Part shown: in pieces, positions 12,696 to 20,655 of the stretch
Numbering within the stretch: the stretch's first letter is position 1
How the letters are laid out: the number at the start of each line of letters is the position of its first letter
Source: Anaerolineales bacterium
Lineage (GTDB): Bacteria > Chloroflexota > Anaerolineae > Anaerolineales > UBA11657
NCBI GenBank assembly: GCA_022450585.1
Contig: JAKUPR010000016.1
Location: forward strand, 1-33,044
Length of the DNA stretch: 33,044 nucleotides
Direction of reading: 5' to 3'
Notes under the pieces: model-generated
What the model was told of the DNA's origin: nothing
The model's database searches: none
The model's input: the letters and a program-made list of their open reading frames with translations, nothing else
Translations under genes and position numbers: made by a program

Positions 12696-15314
12696 ATGCG
12701 AATATCAACAAGGCTTGGAATCATGGTTTTCATATTCAGCTTGACCTCATGCGGACCACCCGCGGAAGAGCTTGCGATGACTATGGTGGCCTCCACTGCG
12801 GAATTCGAGAGTGCTGTCGCTGTCTCGGCGAAAGAGCTTGCGATGACTATAGTGGCCTCCACTGCGGAATTCGAGAGTGCTGCCGCTGTCACGTTGGAGC
12901 AAACGAAAACAGATAAACCGTCTGAGACCTCCAAGCCAACTCAGTCGAAACATCTGGATTGGGAAGTTTTCAGAGATCCAGTCACTGGAGTGTCATTTAG
13001 ATATCCATCCGCCTGGTGGCTCATTGATGACCCGCCCTGGGTGAGATTGGAAGTGAATCCCGGCGCGGTTACCTGGGAGAGACTTGACATCCCGTATGAC
13101 GAACTCGAACAAGTGGCAGAAGAAATGTTTGAGCTTGATACTCATTATATTGAAATTAGCCGACTCCAGATGTTGGATCCTGTTGGTTATATGAGCACAG
13201 GCCATTTTGAAAATGAGAGCGAGGAGCTAGTTCGATTTCTCTTGGCGTATCCAGGTTACGGGCTTATGCATTGGAAGATTGAGGCACCCGAACGAAGCTT
13301 GCTAGACGAACATTTGATAACATTTGAAGATATTCTGGCATCAGTGACATTGCCTGTCACAGGAACAAAAACACAAGATGGTGCAGTCAATCCCTTGTCG
13401 ACTGAGGCTTCTGTGGAAATGATCTGGAAGACCCCAACCCTGGAGGTGCTATCGGAGCATCCGGAGATCGACTGCATGAACTCTGTCTTTGACATATTTG
13501 TAGATGTGTTTGGTGTATATGTTGTTGCTACTTCTGACGCTCCAATGAATTATGTAGTGCACACGGCTAATGTGCTGGCGCAATATATAGATAATGATGC
13601 GGACGGTATGCCGGATGCCTTGGTCGTGCTTGAGCATCTTGTTGATAATAAGTTTGTTGTGCCGGTTTGGAGCAGTGGGGGGGGGTTTGGTGACAGTGAT
13701 GCTGAGAAATTCTTTGAGAAAATAAGAGGGACCGATTGTGAAGACAGCGTCAGAATGGGGGCTAGTATGTATTATGACCATGACGAGTGGGCCTTAGGTG
13801 GCATGCAACAAGCTGGTACATGGGACACAAATCTTGAGGAAGTTTGGCATATTATTTCAAATGGTTGGTATGAATCGTACCCCGATTATTTTGGTGTCAG
13901 TGAGAGATTTCCATCTATGTTAACTGATGCTATGGATGTAGCTCGAGGTGGGAAATTTATCTCAACTCCAGAACGTTATCCTGAAAATGCTTGGTATACC
14001 TATGATGACGAAAGTTGCCAGTATGATTGTATGGCAGCTGAATATTTTTACTGGGTGCTAATGGCTAACTTGGATGCGCTTGATCCAGCACTTACTGACA
14101 AATGCGAGAGTAGCGAAGATGAATGGTATGTATGTACTCAAGCACAACTAGCTCAGGTGGATCCGCTAGCCCATAGTCTACTAAATGATTATGATTTCGC
14201 ACTGCCGACTACAATTCCTGATGGCTATTATTCCCCCAAGGTGAGTGTCTCACAGGAACAAAGTGAGGTGGTAACTCCAGTGGCGTCCCATGATCAGGCC
14301 ACATCTGGTCCACAGAACATTCCAGTCTACGATCCAATTTTATGCGCGGGAGCGGATGTTGAACCCCATCTTGTGCAGATGAACGAAACGCTTATCGATT
14401 GCCTGATAGAAGGTAATCGATCGGATGTGGCGCCGGTTGTAGTGGCTGGTGCGGCCATGGATCCCGCCGCGGTTACGCAAGTGCACGAGGCCCTTGACGC
14501 TGGTATTGAGATTCTGGGAGCTTGGGGACCACTTCACATTGTTATGGTCGGGATCAATGATCCGGATCATATTATGCTGGCTGAGCACTTGTGTGGTATC
14601 TACGATAAGAATGATCTACATGTTCGCGGGGGATCTTTAGAAACATGCGTCACCGAAACAGCGGATGAATTCAGTCGTTACGACTGCTGCGGCGCTGCCC
14701 ACAATCCCCCGATTCCATTAAGCCGGGTAGGACTACAATCGATCCAGTTTAGTGCGCCTGAGATTCAATATGAAGGGGGGCGTTTGCGTATCACCACTCT
14801 ACATGAATACGTGCACGTCTTCCAGAATGCCCAGACGGTCTGGCCAAACGAACTGGACTCAGATGCGGACGGGCGTATTCGTGTGTATAACCATGGCATG
14901 GTCTGGATGGAGGAGGGATCGGCTGAGTTCTTCGCCCAATATTTTGGTGGCCAGAGAGGTTGGACAGATTACAGTGCTAACATGAAAGAGAACTTGCTTT
15001 CGGCAAGACGAGTCAGGTCTGAATGGGGTTTGAGCCTGCGCGACGTAGAGACGAGAGATGGACAGGCTCGAGTAAGGGAGCTTTGTGATTGCGGCGGGAT
15101 GCTTTATTACGAGACTGGCACATGGGCAACCGCCTGGCTGGTCAACAGATCCGGCGTCGATGCATTTCTGTTTGACTATTTCCCCCAGCTGTCATACGAC
15201 GGTTGGAAGGTTACTTTCCAAAACGTATTCGGGCTCACTATGGAGGAATTCTACACGGAATTTGACGCTTTTTTGGATCTGCCCATGCAAGAACAGATGG
15301 CTATCCTGCCTTAA
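12696..15314 (+). CDS. Large lipoprotein with C-terminal HExxH zinc-peptidase-like domain
   Basis: This is an 872-residue exported protein. A signal with lipobox LTSC (Cys about 19) is followed by a linker containing a 22-residue tandem duplication and a Ser/Thr/Pro stretch. Residues about 75-190 form a domain starting DWEVFRDPVTGVSFRYPSAW, a PsbP-like opening often seen in bacterial lipoproteins. A central domain (about 245-510) has a calcium-loop-like DNDADGMPD (299-307) and EEVWH (381-385). The C-terminal domain has HEYVH (703-707) and Glu740 in WMEEGSAEF, the same zinc layout as the paralogue upstream; another acidic loop, DSDADGR, lies between. The start is the ATG at 12696 because it places the signal peptide at the N-terminus; the frame is open further upstream into the preceding gene. 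Substrate unknown. Confidence 0.75.
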   Translation: MRISTRLGIMVFIFSLTSCGPPAEELAMTMVASTAEFESAVAVSAKELAMTIVASTAEFESAAAVTLEQTKTDKPSETSKPTQSKHLDWEVFRDPVTGVSFRYPSAWWLIDDPPWVRLEVNPGAVTWERLDIPYDELEQVAEEMFELDTHYIEISRLQMLDPVGYMSTGHFENESEELVRFLLAYPGYGLMHWKIEAPERSLLDEHLITFEDILASVTLPVTGTKTQDGAVNPLSTEASVEMIWKTPTLEVLSEHPEIDCMNSVFDIFVDVFGVYVVATSDAPMNYVVHTANVLAQYIDNDADGMPDALVVLEHLVDNKFVVPVWSSGGGFGDSDAEKFFEKIRGTDCEDSVRMGASMYYDHDEWALGGMQQAGTWDTNLEEVWHIISNGWYESYPDYFGVSERFPSMLTDAMDVARGGKFISTPERYPENAWYTYDDESCQYDCMAAEYFYWVLMANLDALDPALTDKCESSEDEWYVCTQAQLAQVDPLAHSLLNDYDFALPTTIPDGYYSPKVSVSQEQSEVVTPVASHDQATSGPQNIPVYDPILCAGADVEPHLVQMNETLIDCLIEGNRSDVAPVVVAGAAMDPAAVTQVHEALDAGIEILGAWGPLHIVMVGINDPDHIMLAEHLCGIYDKNDLHVRGGSLETCVTETADEFSRYDCCGAAHNPPIPLSRVGLQSIQFSAPEIQYEGGRLRITTLHEYVHVFQNAQTVWPNELDSDADGRIRVYNHGMVWMEEGSAEFFAQYFGGQRGWTDYSANMKENLLSARRVRSEWGLSLRDVETRDGQARVRELCDCGGMLYYETGTWATAWLVNRSGVDAFLFDYFPQLSYDGWKVTFQNVFGLTMEEFYTEFDAFLDLPMQEQMAILP
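12768..12899 (+). repeat. 66-bp tandem duplication in the lipoprotein linker
   Basis: Two in-frame 66-bp units begin GAGCTTGCGATGACTAT at 12768 and 12834 and encode ELAMTMVASTAEFESAVAV and ELAMTIVASTAEFESAAAV. They are nearly identical at DNA level, so the duplication is recent. It lengthens the linker between the lipid anchor and the first folded domain. Confidence 0.9.
13677..13685 (+). repeat. Run of nine G inside the lipoprotein gene
   Basis: A G9 homopolymer codes for three Gly of SSGGGFG, just before the central domain. Runs of this length in surface-protein genes can slip during replication and switch a gene on and off. A loss or gain of one base here would truncate the protein before the EEVWH and HEYVH motifs. 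Confidence 0.6.
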
Positions 15315-15442
15315 CAGGTATGCCTATTTAGTGCTTAGAATCTCGCATCGACTCAATCAACAAGAATAAATGAGGGGCAAATACAGTTGTCGCGCTGTCA
15401 CTGACGATATATTTTTGTAAGGTTCTAACGGAGAAAACTATG

Positions 15443-15480
15443 ACTTGCATGCCTCTCCACTAGCCTCGAGGCATGCAAGT
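15443..15480. terminator. Hairpin between convergent lipoprotein and coxM genes
   Basis: ACTTGCATGCCTC (15443-15455) and GAGGCATGCAAGT (15468-15480) form a perfect 13-bp stem with a 12-base loop. It is placed between the stop codons at 15314 (+) and 15524 (-). On the minus strand the stem is followed by CATAGTTTTC, on the plus strand by TTGTATTC, both moderately T-rich, so it may terminate both transcripts. Confidence 0.65.
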
Positions 15481-15523
15481 TTGTATTCATTGTTCTACCA
15501 ATCAATTGTAACCAAGAAATTCA

Positions 15524-16381
15524 TCACCCTGCCCGCTCAACCGCTGCTGCTACAGCACGCCGCACGTATACAGGCGCCATAGCTCGACGGTAGTCAGCGC
15601 TAGCATGAATATCACCCAGGACGTCGGAGCCCAGGTCATTTTGGACAGCCTCAGCGGCAGCCGCGATGGAAGTCTCCTCCAGCTTCACCCCCACTAGACT
15701 ATCCGCTACTGATGAAGCAACCATTACAGACGGAGTCAGTCCGCCCAATACAACACTAGCTTCAGTACACTTTCCAGACGCTACAGTCACAACTGCAGCA
15801 ACGCCAACCATAGCATAACCAGAGGCAGGATTGAATAACTTGGAGTACGCTGAACCAGTACCAGACTGCTCATCAGCAACTTCCACTGCAGTTAGAATCT
15901 CGCCATCCTCAAGATCAGTCTCAAACATACCAGTAAAGAAATCTTCTGCTGATACTGTACGATTCCCTGTAGGGCCGGATATGTGAAAGGATGCGCGCAG
16001 CGCTACAAGCATGGTAGGTAAGTCAGCGGCTGGGTCTGCGTGGACGACACTTCCACCTATAGTGCCCCGGTTTCGTACCTGCTGATCACCCACCGTGCCA
16101 GCTGTCTCAGACAGCCCTATCGGTACAACTATTGACGCTGCCAAGTCCGAGTGTGTAGTTAGACCACCAATAGTGACAGCACCTTTACTTGCATTAATTC
16201 CATGGAGGTCGTCGATCTTACCAATGTCAATCAGGACACCCGGATCCGACAAGCGCAATTTCATAGCCGGTATTAGACTATGGCCACCAGCCAAAACTTT
16301 GGCCCCATCATGCTGATTTAGCAGAGAAATAGCTTCAGACACAGAACTAGCTTTGTGATATTCGAAATTGAATGGATACAT
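15524..16381 (-). CDS. coxM: FAD-binding subunit of xanthine-dehydrogenase/CODH family (CoxM-like)
   Basis: The 285-residue protein is the medium FAD subunit of a molybdenum hydroxylase. It has the N-terminal VLAGGHSLIPAMKLRL (FAD pyrophosphate loop), the TIGGSVVHADPAADLP motif (usual TIGG second FAD motif) and a C-terminal CODH-C domain ending YRRAMAPVYVRRAVAAA. It would pass electrons from the iron-sulfur subunit to an acceptor such as the quinone pool. The start at 16381 is supported by GGAGGATAGTAA. It begins three bases after the stop of the large subunit, so the genes are translationally coupled, in the order S-L-M typical of form II operons. Confidence 0.93.
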   Translation of the reverse strand: MYPFNFEYHKASSVSEAISLLNQHDGAKVLAGGHSLIPAMKLRLSDPGVLIDIGKIDDLHGINASKGAVTIGGLTTHSDLAASIVVPIGLSETAGTVGDQQVRNRGTIGGSVVHADPAADLPTMLVALRASFHISGPTGNRTVSAEDFFTGMFETDLEDGEILTAVEVADEQSGTGSAYSKLFNPASGYAMVGVAAVVTVASGKCTEASVVLGGLTPSVMVASSVADSLVGVKLEETSIAAAAEAVQNDLGSDVLGDIHASADYRRAMAPVYVRRAVAAAVERAG

Positions 16382-16384
16382 TTA

Positions 16385-18760
16385 CTATCCTCCGTTCCCA
16401 TTTTGTTGAACAGCTTGCCACACCCTCTCGGCAGTAAGCGGCATATCAATGTGGGTGATTCCTAGTGGAGACAGGGCATCCATCACCGCATTGACTACCG
16501 CAGGAGTGGAAGCAATTGTGCCTGCTTCTCCTGCGCCCTTGACACCCAGCGGGTTGACGGGTGAAGGAGTCTCCGTCCGATCTAGTTCAAATGATGGGAG
16601 GAAGGATGCCTTGGGAATCGCGTAGTCCAACAAAGACCCACTTACTAATTGTCCGGACTCATCATATACTCCGTGTTCCCAAAGTGCCTGAGCCACACCT
16701 TGCGCAATACCACCGTGGACCTGTCCATCTACTATCATCGGATTTATGACCCGACCAACGTCGTCCACTGCGACATATCTCTGGATGTCAACTTGACCGG
16801 TATGTCGGTCAACCTCCACCATGCACATATGTGTACCGAACGGGAAGGTACAATTAGGCGGGTCATAGTAGGCGGTGTCATCCAGAAAAGCCTCCATACC
16901 TTCAGGCAAATCATATGCCAAGGCGGCCTGTCCAGCAATCTCTTGGATCGTTTTAGATTCAGTAGGCGCTCCCTTAACATGCACCTTACCATCTTCATAG
17001 ATCACATCATCTATCGACGCTTCTAACATATGAGCCCCAATGAGCTTGGCTTTGTCCTTAATCCTCTGAAGGCTATTGTATACAGCTACAGCACCCACCG
17101 CAGCGCTGCGGCTGCCATAGGTACCATAACCGAAAGGAGTGCCAAGGGTATCACTATGTTGAACGATTACGTCCTCAAACGGAATACCTAATTCATCAGC
17201 AACAACCTGGGCCACAGTAGTCTCGTGGCCCTGTCCATGCGGTTGGGTACCAGTAGTGACAACTACCTGCCCAGTAAGATGAACGCGAACATTGGCGCTC
17301 TCCCAAAGACCAGCACCCCACCCCTGACCTCCAACTCCAACCCATGCAGACGGAGCTACGCCACAGACTTCTATATAGCTCGAAAAACCAACGCCAAGGT
17401 AGCGTCCACTCTCACGAGCTTTCTCCTGTTCTTGCCTGAAAGCCTTATAATCTGTGACCTCTAGTGCTCTGTCTAGTACAGCCTCATAGTTCCCACTGTC
17501 GTATTTTAACCCAGCCAGAATATCATCTGCCGGCTCATATGGAAATGCGTCCGCTGGAATGAAGTTTTTTCTCCGTAACTCTGATGGATCCATTTTCAAC
17601 TCATTAGCTACAAGGTCCATCACTCTCTCAACCAGATAAGTAGCTTCAGGACGTCCAGCACCACGATAAGCATCCACCATTGCAGTATTCGTGTAAACAC
17701 CAAGAACCTGGCAATAGATGTTCGGAATCTTATAAACGCCGGACAACATCCTGCCGTACAGAGTTGTGGGAATGCCAGGAGCAATCGTCGACAGAATGCC
17801 ACCAAGATTAGCATAGGTCTTGACTTTCAATGCCGTGACTGTGCCATCACGCTTTACGCCAACCTCAATGTCACTGATGTGATCACGTCCATGAGTTGTG
17901 GCAACATAGTTCTCCCCACGGGTCTCCATCCACTTGATTGGTCTCCCTACTTTCTTGGCCAAAGCAGCCACCAGACAATACTCTGGATAAAGAAAAATCT
18001 TGCTCCCGAAGCCACCGCCTACATGGGGCGAAATAACACGCATTTTTGTTTCAGGAATACCAAATACGAACGCCGTCATGAGTAGACGCATCACATGTGG
18101 TGCCTGCGAGGTCATCCACACCGTATATTCCTCACTCGCGGGTGAGTATTGCGCAATTGCACCGCGTGGCTCGAGCGGAGTTGGTATCAGCCGCTGGTTC
18201 TTAATGCGCTGTTTCACCACCACATCCGCCTCTTCTAAAGCCGCTTCCGTACCTTCTTCTTGACCACATGCCCAGTCCATGCATATGTTTCCAGGAGCAT
18301 TCTCGTGTAATTGAGGCGCTCCTTTCTGACTCGCCTCCTCAGCATCCACAACTACTGGCAGTGGCTCATAGTCCACCTCGATCAATCCTACTGCATCCTG
18401 TGCAATATAGCGGTTTTCAGCCACCACTACTGCCACTGCCGCACCAGTGAAAGTCACACGTTCAATTTCAAGGACACGCGGTGTGTTAGCATTGTTGTCT
18501 ACTCCACCGGCCTGCCACGCACATGGCAAAGCAGGTAATTCCTCAAAGTCTTTGCCAGTAAACACCCCAATAACGCCGTCGACCGCTTTTGCCTCTTCGA
18601 CGTTAATACTCCTGATGTTCGCATGCGCATACGGGCTGCGCAATACCGCCGCATGCACCATGCCATGCAACTGGATGTCCTCGAGGTACTGCGCCTCTCC
18701 CGTAATCAACTTCGGGTCTTCACGACGCTTTATGCTGCTTCCAAAGATTCGAGTTGCCAT
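16385..18760 (-). CDS. coxL: Molybdenum-binding large subunit, form II CODH-like (CoxL-like)
   Basis: The 791-residue catalytic subunit binds molybdopterin cytosine dinucleotide. It begins IFGSSIKRREDPKLITGEAQY, the usual opening of aerobic CODH/aldehyde-oxidase large subunits. The active-site loop reads AYRGAGR (residues 364-370), the form II signature; form I, the proven CO dehydrogenase, has AYRCSFR. The catalytic Glu is present in GVKGAGEAGT near the C-terminus. Form II enzymes often act on other substrates (aldehydes, purines, aromatic N-heterocycles), so CO oxidation should not be assumed. The start at 18760 has TAGGAGGAAC upstream. The 14-base gap to the small subunit shows a single operon. 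Confidence 0.93.
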   Translation of the reverse strand: MATRIFGSSIKRREDPKLITGEAQYLEDIQLHGMVHAAVLRSPYAHANIRSINVEEAKAVDGVIGVFTGKDFEELPALPCAWQAGGVDNNANTPRVLEIERVTFTGAAVAVVVAENRYIAQDAVGLIEVDYEPLPVVVDAEEASQKGAPQLHENAPGNICMDWACGQEEGTEAALEEADVVVKQRIKNQRLIPTPLEPRGAIAQYSPASEEYTVWMTSQAPHVMRLLMTAFVFGIPETKMRVISPHVGGGFGSKIFLYPEYCLVAALAKKVGRPIKWMETRGENYVATTHGRDHISDIEVGVKRDGTVTALKVKTYANLGGILSTIAPGIPTTLYGRMLSGVYKIPNIYCQVLGVYTNTAMVDAYRGAGRPEATYLVERVMDLVANELKMDPSELRRKNFIPADAFPYEPADDILAGLKYDSGNYEAVLDRALEVTDYKAFRQEQEKARESGRYLGVGFSSYIEVCGVAPSAWVGVGGQGWGAGLWESANVRVHLTGQVVVTTGTQPHGQGHETTVAQVVADELGIPFEDVIVQHSDTLGTPFGYGTYGSRSAAVGAVAVYNSLQRIKDKAKLIGAHMLEASIDDVIYEDGKVHVKGAPTESKTIQEIAGQAALAYDLPEGMEAFLDDTAYYDPPNCTFPFGTHMCMVEVDRHTGQVDIQRYVAVDDVGRVINPMIVDGQVHGGIAQGVAQALWEHGVYDESGQLVSGSLLDYAIPKASFLPSFELDRTETPSPVNPLGVKGAGEAGTIASTPAVVNAVMDALSPLGITHIDMPLTAERVWQAVQQNGNGG

Positions 18761-18774
18761 AATGTTCCTCCTAC

Positions 18775-19245
18775 CTAACTACGGATTGAGGATGCCGCAG
18801 CTTGTATAGCCGTGACAATGTTGTGGTACCCAGTGCAACGACACAGATTTCCATCTAATCCGTGCCGTATTTCAGTATCTGTAGGGTCTGGATTTCGGGA
18901 CAGCAAATCGTGAGCTGTCATTATCATGCCAGGGGTGCAAAATCCACACTGTAGACCATGCTTCTCCCAGAAGGACTCCTGCAAAGGATGTAATTCTCCC
19001 TCCTGAGCAAGACCCTCAATGGTGGTGATATTAGCTTCATCGGCCTGCACGGCCAAAACCGTACATGATTTGACAGCCTGGCCATCCATCAGGACGGTAC
19101 AGGAACCACACTGGCTAGTATCACAGCCAATGTTTGTGCCCGTCAGCCCTAAGTTTTCGCGCAGCAGGTGTACGAGCAAAAGACGCGGCTCCACCTCGCA
19201 CGTGTGTTCAGATTGGTTAACAGTAACGGTGACGTTGCGGCTCAT
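18775..19245 (-). CDS. coxS: [2Fe-2S] small subunit of xanthine-dehydrogenase/CODH family (CoxS-like)
   Basis: This 156-residue protein has both iron-sulfur clusters of the family. The plant-type ferredoxin motif is [16 protein letters not shown] plus an earlier part with [19 protein letters not shown]. The helical domain has [17 protein letters not shown] and the closing [11 protein letters not shown]. It transfers electrons from molybdenum to FAD. The start is the ATG at 19245, with AAGAGGAGG eight bases upstream; a longer frame to 19266 lacks a ribosome site. It is the first gene of the operon, whose promoter must lie in 19246-19560, divergent from the aldolase. Confidence 0.93.
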   Translation of the reverse strand: MSRNVTVTVNQSEHTCEVEPRLLLVHLLRENLGLTGTNIGCDTSQCGSCTVLMDGQAVKSCTVLAVQADEANITTIEGLAQEGELHPLQESFWEKHGLQCGFCTPGMIMTAHDLLSRNPDPTDTEIRHGLDGNLCRCTGYHNIVTAIQAAASSIRS

Positions 19246-19647
19246 ACCATATCCTCCTCTTAGCACTAATTACGCAGACGAGCTATAAATTTTTTTTTAT
19301 CAACTTCTAATCAACGAGAAAAAATCATGGCTACTAATAACAGTCCGACATTGTGCCTTTCAAAATTACACGCACTGCTTGCCCCTCAAGACCCACACAA
19401 TCCGGTTGTATACTCACAACAATGTAATAGCGTAATATACTGTAGTTGATACTACTTTTTGCTCAACCGCTATCTAGGCTTATGATATTCCTAATGTGTT
19501 GCTATGAGTAGCATATAGTGTACCACACTTCATGTTGGTTCACCTAGTAGAGAATAGGATCCTTGCTGAAAGTCTGGATGCAAGTGTATAGTTGCATAGT
19601 TATCAACAGTTATCTAGGTGTGCCACTAAGGAGGTCTCTGCAAACTC
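19246..19647. other. Divergent intergenic region between coxSLM and the aldolase
   Basis: No gene is seen in these 402 bases. The plus-strand promoter-like element at 19563-19592 would serve the aldolase, which also has AAGGAGG at 19629-19635. For the minus-strand operon I found only weak hexamer candidates and do not call a promoter. The region is AT-rich and has a T9 run at 19290-19298. Confidence 0.4.
19563..19592 (+). promoter_or_regulatory. Promoter-like element TTGCTG-N18-TATAGT
   Basis: TTGCTG (19563-19568) and TATAGT (19587-19592) are exactly 18 bases apart, and the spacer ends AGTG, close to GGTG of the other copies. The rest of the spacer is different, so the hexamers and spacing appear to be under selection rather than copied as part of the longer repeat. 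The aldolase start is 55 bases downstream. Confidence 0.55.
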
Positions 19648-20412
19648 ATGAAAAATCTGATGAAAGCGAAGCTCCAAACTGGGGAGCCAGTGATTGGATT
19701 CCAGATAATGGGTGATTGGCCGGAAGTAGTAGAGATAATCGGACTTCTCGGCGCTGATTTCGTTTTCCTTGACGGTGAACATGGTGCCCTAGGAATCCCT
19801 GAGATAGCAGGTCTAGTGCGGGCGGCGGAATGTGCTGGCATTACCCCGATTGCCAGAGTACCTAACAATACGCCTGATGTGATCTTGAGATATCTCGACA
19901 TTGGAGTGCAAGGCATCATCGTGCCCAATGTCAACAGCAGTGAAGAAGCTGAAAGCGTAGTGAAGGCTGTCAAGTATTACCCGTTAGGAGAACGGGGCTG
20001 TGGCTATGGTCATGCAATGGATTACTTACTTACACAATCTTTCTCCGAGTATGCCAAGGAAGCCAACCGAGAAACCATAGTCATCACTCAATGCGAATCC
20101 AAAAGGGGATTGGATAACTTGGAGGAGATTGTAGATGTGCCGGGCATCGACATAATCTTTATTGGGCCTGCAGACTTGTCTCAATCTCTAGGAGTACCCG
20201 GTCAACTAGATCACCCATTGGTGGAGGAAGCCATATCCCATGCCAAGGAGATTATCCTAGCATCGGACAAATATCTGGGCATGGTAGGATTTGACGGCAA
20301 GTATGCCCGCAGTGCCATCGCAGATGGTGCGATGTTCATCAATATGAGCGTCCACACCCTGATGGCCAAGGCTATCCAGGAATATTTGTATGAGGCCCGA
20401 GAAGAAGCTTGA
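19648..20412 (+). CDS. HpcH/HpaI-family aldolase
   Basis: The 254-residue protein belongs to the class II pyruvate/oxaloacetate aldolases that cleave 4-hydroxy-2-keto acids (4-hydroxy-2-oxoheptanedioate aldolase type). All usual residues are visible: the catalytic His in LDGEHGALG, the pyruvate-binding Arg in PIARVP, Gln and metal-binding Glu in ITQCES, and metal-binding Asp in GPADLSQSLG. It starts MKNLMKAKLQTGEPVIGF with AAGGAGG 12 bases upstream; the Met at the fifth codon is an alternative. It precedes the methylamine genes by 243 bases in the same direction. It may handle a carbonyl product, but I cannot link it to the pathway from sequence. Confidence 0.9.
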   Translation: MKNLMKAKLQTGEPVIGFQIMGDWPEVVEIIGLLGADFVFLDGEHGALGIPEIAGLVRAAECAGITPIARVPNNTPDVILRYLDIGVQGIIVPNVNSSEEAESVVKAVKYYPLGERGCGYGHAMDYLLTQSFSEYAKEANRETIVITQCESKRGLDNLEEIVDVPGIDIIFIGPADLSQSLGVPGQLDHPLVEEAISHAKEIILASDKYLGMVGFDGKYARSAIADGAMFINMSVHTLMAKAIQEYLYEAREEA

Positions 20413-20655
20413 CTTACAACCAGGTAAGCCACAAAAAGTATTGGCCTCTTTCGTATGCTACTGGTACCATTTCCACTAGTTGAAAGTCTTGTACGAGTCC
20501 CTCAGTAGCATCTTCTGATCTGACCGGGAAGGGCCATCGCTCATCTGTATTTTCTGTAATCACGATTTGACTCAAAGGCCTCCAAGGATATACTTGAGCA
20601 ATGTCTTCACGCAAGAAAGTTAAGCTTTAGAGAGAGTAGATCTGTTAAACCAACT

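Noticed and set aside
16649-17026. Frames of 60-125 codons opposite the coxL gene
   Set aside because: They are antisense shadows of a strongly supported, full-length family member; none has a ribosome site or recognisable domain.
16385-18760. Calling CoxL a CO dehydrogenase
   Set aside because: The active-site loop is AYRGAGR (form II), not AYRCSFR (form I). CO oxidation cannot be assigned from this sequence.
20414-20614. A 66-codon minus-strand frame between the aldolase and mgsA
   Set aside because: It begins at a TTG with no Shine-Dalgarno site, is blocked by a stop four codons upstream and matches no family I know. It may be a remnant, but support is too thin to call a gene.
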